In this document: piece after piece, positions 58,742-64,000 of the stretch
Layout: every line of letters starts with the position of its first letter
Position numbering within the stretch: the first letter of the stretch is position 1
NCBI GenBank assembly: GCA_050954285.1
Contig: JBPBPL010000009.1
Coordinates: 181,757 to 245,756, forward strand
Length of the DNA: 64,000 nucleotides
DNA from: Mucilaginibacter_A sp050954285
GTDB lineage: Bacteria > Bacteroidota > Bacteroidia > Sphingobacteriales > Sphingobacteriaceae
Direction of reading: 5' to 3'
Made by a program: the position numbers and the translations under genes
The notes under the pieces: generated by a model
The model's database searches: none
The model's input: the letters and a program-made list of their open reading frames with translations, nothing else
What the model was told of the DNA's origin: nothing

Positions 58742-59590
58742 ATGAAAAATAGAACATTGAAAAGGCTCATTTATTGTTTAACTTTTTTTAACCTTTTTAC
58801 CAGCACTACTTCTTTTGCTCTTAAAAAATCACTACCAGCAGATACCATTGCCGAAAAACGTTTTAAACTAAAAACGATTGTGGTTGATGCCGGGCACGGT
58901 GGTCGCCGTGCTGGTGCCTCAGGTTCGTTTTCATTGGAAAAGGATGTAACGCTGGCCATCGCTTTTAAGTTACAAAAAGCGATACAGCAGGAACTGAGCG
59001 ACATTAAAGTGGTGATGACGCGTACCACCGGAGAAGATGTGGACTGGCAAAAAAGATCGGATATTGCTAATGAAAACAAAGGAAATCTTTTTATTTCCAT
59101 ACATTGCAACTCGTTGCCGGATAAATTTGCAACGGTGCATGGCAAAAGAACCCGCATTCCGGATCATTCGGGCAAAGGTGTTTTAGTTTTGGTTTATGGA
59201 TTTCATCGCACAAAAGAGGAAGAAAAAGCCATCCGTGAAAATTTGATGGATGAAAAAGACTCTAAGGAGATGGATAGTAATTTTGATCCAACCGACCCGA
59301 CTTCTACCATCCTGTTAAATGCTTATAAAAATAAGTATCGTAAACAAAGCATTCGTTTTGCTGATTTAGTAAACAACGAATTTGTAGAAACGGATGGCCG
59401 GCATAGCAATGGTGTAATTGAGCAAGGTGTACTGGTTTTATGCCATAGCGCCATGCCTTCGGTTTTGGTAGAAACAGGTTTTATCAATAATCCGGACGAC
59501 GAAAAATACCTGAATTCGGAAGAAGGACAAACAGAAATTGTAAATTCCATCGTTCGTGCTATTATAAAGTACCGCAAGGAAAATGAATAA
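58742..59590 (+). CDS. N-acetylmuramoyl-L-alanine amidase (AmiC-type)
   Basis: A 282-residue secreted Amidase_3 enzyme that splits the amide bond between MurNAc and the peptide in cell separation. Signal peptide LIYCLTFFNLFTSTTSFA. Catalytic zinc residues: H52 in VVDAGHGGRRAGASG, the Glu in SLEKDVTLAIA, the His in LFISIHCNS and the final Glu in LVETGFINN. There is no LysM or AMIN domain. The unusually long insert with EEKAIRENLMDEKDSKEMDS may be the autoinhibitory helix region. It starts the pair with mlaD. Confidence 0.93.
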   Translation: MKNRTLKRLIYCLTFFNLFTSTTSFALKKSLPADTIAEKRFKLKTIVVDAGHGGRRAGASGSFSLEKDVTLAIAFKLQKAIQQELSDIKVVMTRTTGEDVDWQKRSDIANENKGNLFISIHCNSLPDKFATVHGKRTRIPDHSGKGVLVLVYGFHRTKEEEKAIRENLMDEKDSKEMDSNFDPTDPTSTILLNAYKNKYRKQSIRFADLVNNEFVETDGRHSNGVIEQGVLVLCHSAMPSVLVETGFINNPDDEKYLNSEEGQTEIVNSIVRAIIKYRKENE

Positions 59591-59621
59591 TCATCCATAA
59601 ATTATATTTAAATTTTATATT

Positions 59622-60569
59622 TTGAAATTATCCAACGAAACAAAAATCGGCGCACTCACAGCTATTGCAATTACAGTACTTGTTTTAGGTTATAATTTTT
59701 TGAGGGGCAATGATATCTTATCGAGAGAACAACGCTTCTATGCCATTTATGGCCATGTTGACGGCTTAAATGTTTCTAAACCAGTTTTAGTAAACGGTTT
59801 TCAAATTGGCCGGATTTCAGACATGAAATTACAACCAAGCGGACGGACGGTTGTAGAATTTAAGATCAATAAAGATTATCCTATTCCAGAAAACTCTGTG
59901 GCGAAACTGATCAGTACAGATTTGTTGGGAAATAAAGCTATCGAGTTTGAACTTGGAAATAGCACTGTTAACGCAGAAAATAAAGATACCTTACGCTCCA
60001 ATGTAGAAAGAAGCCTGGCAGAAGCCGTTCAGCCGGTTCAAAAAAAGGCAGAAACAATTATTGCCAAAATGGATTCTTTGCTAACTTCTGTCAACACTAT
60101 TTTAAATCCTTCCTTTCAAAAAAATATTGACCGAACTTTCAAAAGCATTGCCATTACGCTGGAAACATTGGAAGGAACAACGAAAAAAGTGGACGGCTTA
60201 GTGGGATCGGAAGGTAGTCGCATCAGTAAAATCATGGCCAACTTTGAGTCAATTTCAAGCAATCTGCGCAACAATAATGATCATATTACGCATATTGTAA
60301 GCAATTTTGATCAGATGAGTAATCAATTAGCTAAATCAAACATTCAGGAAACTTTGTTGAATGCTAACAAAGCTGTAACACAACTTCAGGCAGCTATCGA
60401 TAAAATCAGCAATGGCAAAGGATCTGTTAGTTTATTGCTGAATGATGATAAGCTATACAATAATTTGAATGATGCCGCTGGAAATCTGGATAAACTGATG
60501 ATTGATTTAAAAGCTAATCCAAAAAGATATGTAAGCTTTTCAATATTTGGAGGTAAGAAAAAAGACTGA
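59622..60569 (+). CDS. MlaD/MCE-domain protein of a lipid ABC transporter
   Basis: A 315-residue protein starting at a TTG (KLSNETKIGALTAIAITVLVLGYNFLRGND), since no ATG precedes the conserved opening. It has one N-terminal membrane anchor, an MCE domain (VDGLNVSKPVLVNGFQIGRISDMKLQ) and a long coiled-coil-forming C-terminus. MCE proteins carry phospholipids between the membranes. In Bacteroidota the partner ABC genes mlaE/mlaF are often elsewhere; they are not in this window. It follows the amidase by about 30 bases. Its stop abuts a type A motif. Confidence 0.92.
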   Translation: MKLSNETKIGALTAIAITVLVLGYNFLRGNDILSREQRFYAIYGHVDGLNVSKPVLVNGFQIGRISDMKLQPSGRTVVEFKINKDYPIPENSVAKLISTDLLGNKAIEFELGNSTVNAENKDTLRSNVERSLAEAVQPVQKKAETIIAKMDSLLTSVNTILNPSFQKNIDRTFKSIAITLETLEGTTKKVDGLVGSEGSRISKIMANFESISSNLRNNNDHITHIVSNFDQMSNQLAKSNIQETLLNANKAVTQLQAAIDKISNGKGSVSLLLNDDKLYNNLNDAAGNLDKLMIDLKANPKRYVSFSIFGGKKKD

Positions 60570-60582
60570 TAAAAGAAGTATT
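60570..60582 (-). repeat. Dispersed motif, type A, filling the mlaD-rnz gap exactly
   Basis: TAAAAGAAGTATT starts at the base after the mlaD TGA and ends at the base before the rnz stop. The 13-base convergent gap is nothing but the motif. Confidence 0.8.
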
Positions 60583-61494
60583 TTAAACTAAAAATACTTT
60601 TCCTTCAATAGCCAGTTCAGTTTCAGGAAAAACTGTTCTGGCTTCCTGCAATAAGCCTTCCAATGTTTTATATCTGGCAGAGAAATGTCCAATCAAAAGT
60701 TTTTTTACGTCGGCTTTCTTTGCGATTTCTCCAGCTTGAAGCGCGGTTGTATGATGTGTTTCCTGCGCCCGCAACAACAAATCCTGCATAAAAGTAGCTT
60801 CGTGATATAATAAGCTTACTTTCTGAATTTGAGGCAGATACTCATCTCCAGCTAAAGTATCGGAACAGTAAGCATAACTTTTTGGTTCTTCAGGCTTAAT
60901 TGTTAAAATTTCGTTTGGGATATTTTCTCCCTGATCAGTTATTAAATCTTCGCCTTTTTTTAGGTTAAAAAACTGACTTCGATCTACCTGATATTTTTCC
61001 AGTTGTTCTGCATCTAATTTTAACAAAGGTTTTTTCTGTCGGAATACAAAACCTGTACAAGGAATTCGGTGATTTAAAATAATCGTCTCAACTGTCAGAT
61101 CATTATTATCCAAAATAACCTCTGAACGATCTGTTTGCAATGGATAAAATTCTATATCGTAATGCAACGTCGTCCAGGAGTATTCAAAATGAACGTTAAT
61201 AATTTTAATCAGGTCAGGCGGACCGAAAAGTTTCATTGGCTTTTTTCGGCCGTTAAGATGCATTGACGACAATAAACCAATCAGGCCGAGATAATGATCG
61301 CCATGTAAATGACTGATAAAAATGTGATCAATTTTCCCCGGCTTAACATCAAAACGTAACATTTGCTGTTGCGTCCCTTCGCCGCAATCAATCAAATAAA
61401 CCCTTTCATTAATATTTAATGCTTGCGATGTAGGATTTCTGTTATAAATAGGTGTTGCAGAGCTGCTTCCTAATATTGTTACATCAAATCTCAT
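60583..61494 (-). CDS. rnz: Ribonuclease Z
   Basis: A 303-residue MBL-fold tRNA 3'-processing endonuclease. The zinc motif is SHLHGDHYLGLIGLL, with PTYNRNPTSQALNI before it and AYCSDTLAGDEYLP, LYHEATFMQDLLLRAQETHHTTALQAGEIAKKA after, as in the short RNase Z form; IGHFSARYKTLEGLL is the C-terminal signature. It matures the tRNAs lacking an encoded CCA, such as those in this window. It is upstream of, and probably coupled to, nothing in the same direction except the STAS gene 18 bases away. Confidence 0.95.
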   Translation of the reverse strand: MRFDVTILGSSSATPIYNRNPTSQALNINERVYLIDCGEGTQQQMLRFDVKPGKIDHIFISHLHGDHYLGLIGLLSSMHLNGRKKPMKLFGPPDLIKIINVHFEYSWTTLHYDIEFYPLQTDRSEVILDNNDLTVETIILNHRIPCTGFVFRQKKPLLKLDAEQLEKYQVDRSQFFNLKKGEDLITDQGENIPNEILTIKPEEPKSYAYCSDTLAGDEYLPQIQKVSLLYHEATFMQDLLLRAQETHHTTALQAGEIAKKADVKKLLIGHFSARYKTLEGLLQEARTVFPETELAIEGKVFLV

Positions 61495-61512
61495 CTTGCA
61501 GGCAAAAATCGA

Positions 61513-61890
61513 TTACTTAGTTTCTTTTTTAAGCTCTTTTTCAATTTCTTCCATGAAAACCAAGTCGATTGCTTCTTCTGTTGTGCCTACAATTGAAAGT
61601 ACGCTTTCCAGTTGAGAAATGGAAACCAAACGTGCTACAGAATCATTTAAACCAGTTAATATAAACACTCCTTCCGCATTTTTACAGATACGGTGGCCGA
61701 CCAGCAAACTGCTTAAGCCGGAAGAGTCTGCAAATTTTACCATTGACAAATCGAGAATAATGTTGCGCTGCCCATCCGTGTTCATCAGAATTAACTCTGA
61801 CTTCAATTGAGGTGAGATTAATGAATTCAGTTTTGATTCGTTTAATTTAATCAAAACATATTTTTCATGTTTATCAACCGTAAATTTCAT
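61513..61890 (-). CDS. STAS-domain protein (anti-sigma factor antagonist type)
   Basis: A 125-residue single STAS domain: MKFTVDKHEKYVLIKLNESKLNSLISPQLKSELI, then NIILDLSMVKFADSSGLSSLLVGHRICKNAEG with the Asp-Ser-Ser phosphorylation site. A switch-type kinase partner (RsbW-like) is not adjacent. It precedes rnz by 18 bases on the same strand, so it is likely co-transcribed; a role in a partner-switching pathway is inferred from the domain. Confidence 0.88.
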   Translation of the reverse strand: MKFTVDKHEKYVLIKLNESKLNSLISPQLKSELILMNTDGQRNIILDLSMVKFADSSGLSSLLVGHRICKNAEGVFILTGLNDSVARLVSISQLESVLSIVGTTEEAIDLVFMEEIEKELKKETK

Positions 61891-61947
61891 ATACCTTAAT
61901 ATTAATAGTTAAAGATAGAATAATTTCGTGTAGAAATAAAAAGAGTT

Positions 61948-62895
61948 TCAAGGTAAAAGTACAATTGCTTCTTTAATATTTTTTTCTACTCGGTCTATTA
62001 TATTTTCACCTTCTTCTTTTTCAAAAGAAGCACCAGTGATATGTTCGTATAATTCAATATACCTTTCTGAAATTAAAGAAATTATTTCTTTAGTCATTTC
62101 CGGAACCTGTTGTCCTTCTTTTCCTGCAAAATTATTATCAAGCAGCCACTGCCGAACAAATTCTTTTGAAAGCTGTTTTTGGGGCTCGTTTTTTTCCTGC
62201 CGATCCTGATAGCCTTCTTTATAGAAATAACGGGAAGAATCAGGCGTATGGATTTCATCAATTAAAAATATATTTCCTTCTGCCTTTCCAAACTCGTATT
62301 TAGTATCCACCAGGATCAAACCACTTTCTGCGGCTATATTTGTACCTCGCTGAAAAAGTGCATATGTGTATTTCTCCAGTTGTACGTAATCAGCTTCGGA
62401 AACAAGCCCTTGCGCCAAAATTTCTTCTCTGGAAATGTCTTCATCATGCCCGATTGCCGCTTTTGTGGTTGGAGTGATGATCGGTTCCGGCAACTGATCA
62501 TTCTCTTTCAAACCATCAGGCAAGCGTACACCACAGATGCTTCTTTTACCGGCTAAATATTCGCGCCAGGCATGGCCGGCCAAATAGCCTCGAATCACCA
62601 TTTCTACTTTAAAAGGATCACAAATTCTACCAAGTGTCACGCTGGGATCAGGAACAGTAATTACCCAGTTTGGGATAATATCGTCGGTTGCTTTTAAAAA
62701 CCCTGCTGCAATCTGGTTCAGCACTTGTCCTTTATAGGGAATCGGTTCCGGCAGCACAACATCAAAAGCAGAAATCCGATCGGTAGCCACCATTACCAGA
62801 TATTTATCATTAATTGTATAAACATCCCGCACTTTTCCCCTGTAAAAATTAGTCTGACCGGAAAAATGGAAATTTGTTTCTTTAATAGCGTTCAT
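61948..62895 (-). CDS. purC: Phosphoribosylaminoimidazole-succinocarboxamide synthase (SAICAR synthase)
   Basis: A 315-residue purine-synthesis enzyme that attaches aspartate to CAIR with ATP. Typical regions are FYRGKVRDVYTINDKYLVMVATDRISAFDVVLPEPIP, the PFKVEMVIRGYLAGHAWREY region, EIITPTTKA-like PEPIITPTTKAAIGHDEDIS, and LVDTKYEFGK. The family usually has a G-X-V/I-C-G-I-x-L-P segment where this one reads AGKRSICGVRLPDG; the KRSI part is encoded by a type A motif. Length is that of the long bacterial form. The next gene, phoH, is 74 bases upstream on the same strand. Confidence 0.95.
   Translation of the reverse strand: MNAIKETNFHFSGQTNFYRGKVRDVYTINDKYLVMVATDRISAFDVVLPEPIPYKGQVLNQIAAGFLKATDDIIPNWVITVPDPSVTLGRICDPFKVEMVIRGYLAGHAWREYLAGKRSICGVRLPDGLKENDQLPEPIITPTTKAAIGHDEDISREEILAQGLVSEADYVQLEKYTYALFQRGTNIAAESGLILVDTKYEFGKAEGNIFLIDEIHTPDSSRYFYKEGYQDRQEKNEPQKQLSKEFVRQWLLDNNFAGKEGQQVPEMTKEIISLISERYIELYEHITGASFEKEEGENIIDRVEKNIKEAIVLLP
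62536..62548 (+). repeat. Dispersed motif, type A, inside purC
   Basis: GATGCTTCTTTTACC with GGCTAAATATTCG after it, an extended copy; on the coding strand LAGKRSICG. Confidence 0.75.
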
Positions 62896-62969
62896 AACTT
62901 CTTGGTATCAAGTATTTAGTATCAAATACTCAGGCTAAAAAGCCTGATATTAAAATGCTAAATGCTTTC

Positions 62970-63932
62970 TTATTGTATATCTCCGTAGGCTTCTAAAATG
63001 CGTCTAACCAGTTTATGCCGAACTACGTCATCGCCAGTTAGATAAATAATGTCGATACCTTTTATATCAGGTAAAATCCGCAAAGCGAGATGCAAACCAG
63101 ATTGCTGTTTTTTAGGTAGGTCGATTTGCGTTACATCGCCCGTTACGATAAATTTTGCCGTTGGCCCCATCCGCGTTAAAAACATTTTGAGCTGCATATC
63201 TGTCGTGTTTTGCGCTTCATCAAGAATAACAAAACAATTATCTAATGTGCGGCCGCGCATAAAAGCAAGCGGTGCAATCTCAATCGTACGGTTTTCTAAG
63301 TAAGCTTTTAAACGCTCTGCCGGAATCATATCATCCAGCGCATCATACAAAGGGCGTAAGTATGGATCAATTTTTTCTTTCAGATCACCTGGCAAAAAAC
63401 CCAGATTCTCACCCGCTTCTACTGCCGGACGCGTTAAAATAATCCTTTTTATTTCCTTGTTTTTCAAAGCCCGAACCGCCAGTGCAACGGCTGTATAGGT
63501 TTTGCCTGTACCGGCTGGGCCAATGGCAAACACAATATCGTTTTTGGTAATGCTGGTAACCATCCGCTGCTGGTTAGCAGTGCGTGCCTTAATCATTAAG
63601 CCGTTATTGCCAAACACGATCACCTCACCTGTGCCCGGTTTTTCTTGGCCGTTTGCTTCTACTGGCACCGGCAGCAAACCTTTCGTTCCTACAATGCGTT
63701 CTAAATCGATTAGCGTTAATTTTTGAAATTTTTCAACATGCTCAACCAACTGGTTTAATTTCTCTTCAAAGTTTTTAATCTCCGCTTCATCTCCGAGAAC
63801 TTTAACATCACTACCTCTGGCAACGATTTTCAGCTTTGGAAACTGCCTTTTTATAATCTCAAAATGGTCATTGTTAGACCCCCACAACACCGCCGGGTTA
63901 ATGGCATCAATCGTTAAATTTAATTCGTTCAA
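62970..63932 (-). CDS. PhoH-like ATPase, TTG start
   Basis: A 320-residue protein with an N-terminal KH/OB-like part (about 1-110) and the PhoH P-loop domain: Walker A GPAGTGKTYTAVALAVRAL near residue 140, then RPAVEAGENLGFLPGDLKEKIDPYLRPLYDAL, FMRGRTLDNCFVILDEAQNTTDMQLKMFLTRMG, and TGDVTQIDLPK. Such proteins are ATPases associated with RNA metabolism; the physiological role is unsettled. The start is TTG at 63932 because an in-frame stop lies just upstream and no ATG is nearby. It is upstream of purC on the same strand. Confidence 0.93.
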   Translation of the reverse strand: MNELNLTIDAINPAVLWGSNNDHFEIIKRQFPKLKIVARGSDVKVLGDEAEIKNFEEKLNQLVEHVEKFQKLTLIDLERIVGTKGLLPVPVEANGQEKPGTGEVIVFGNNGLMIKARTANQQRMVTSITKNDIVFAIGPAGTGKTYTAVALAVRALKNKEIKRIILTRPAVEAGENLGFLPGDLKEKIDPYLRPLYDALDDMIPAERLKAYLENRTIEIAPLAFMRGRTLDNCFVILDEAQNTTDMQLKMFLTRMGPTAKFIVTGDVTQIDLPKKQQSGLHLALRILPDIKGIDIIYLTGDDVVRHKLVRRILEAYGDIQ

Positions 63933-64000
63933 GCTTAAGAATTTTTAGTTGTCATTTTTTATGCTTAAAAATTTAATATTTGCAGCAGTTTATAGCTATC

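Overview
This window looks like chromosomal DNA of a Bacteroidota member, probably of the Sphingobacteriaceae (Pedobacter/Mucilaginibacter type). The phylum call rests on several things seen here: promoters with the TAnnTTTG -7 element, an LptD-like OstA protein, TonB-receptor-like barrels with a carboxypeptidase-regulatory N-domain, LytTR/His_kinase pairs, DUF2851, futalosine-route menaquinone genes and a SAM-I riboswitch in front of metX-hom. The family-level call is inference. I see no prophage, integrase, transposase, rRNA operon or CRISPR array. Most genes are ordinary housekeeping or envelope genes.

Layout. 1-2.3 kb: zinc-ribbon fragment, UMF1-type MFS transporter, LutA-like CCG-domain protein. 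2.4-5.7 kb: thrS-infC-rpmI-rplT. 5.7-12 kb: 1-Cys peroxiredoxin, cold-shock protein, YiaK-type dehydrogenase, CAP-domain protein, a degenerate Fe-alcohol dehydrogenase, MFS transporter, hemF. 12.2-17.2 kb: gyrA followed by two TPR secreted proteins. 17.6-19.9 kb: catalase plus ankyrin protein behind an OxyR-like site. 19.9-27.2 kb: mannonate dehydratase, GH39 glycosidase, a LytTR/histidine kinase pair, and a large outer-membrane barrel. 27.4-34.2 kb: tRNA-Leu, MBL hydrolase, lolA, ftsK, PspC, DUF2851, PhoU-like protein. 34.4-40.3 kb: tripartite RND efflux system and tRNA-Arg. 40.4-44.5 kb: HAD phosphatase, SRAP peptidase, mqnA, histidine phosphatase, mqnE. 44.7-48.4 kb: cystathionine gamma-synthase, SAM-I riboswitch, metX, hom. 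48.6-51.5 kb: GT87, GT2 and polysaccharide deacetylase. 51.5-55.9 kb: unknown protein, small lipoprotein, TMEM175-like channel, E2 acyltransferase, CinA. 55.9-63.9 kb: LptD, amidase, MlaD, RNase Z, STAS, purC, phoH.

The most striking signal is not a gene. A short motif occurs more than fifty times, on both strands, inside and between genes. Its core is GATRCTTCTTTTA (type A) or GATRCTGTTTTTA (type B), often followed by an AAATTT tract. Inverted pairs of it form the terminators of several genes. Other copies are read through inside proteins in all frames, mostly in linkers or at termini, and some supply start or stop codons. Density, strand symmetry and use as paired terminators resemble the DNA uptake sequences of Neisseria and Pasteurellaceae. 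I know of no description of such a family in Bacteroidota. A REP-like mobile repeat is the main alternative.
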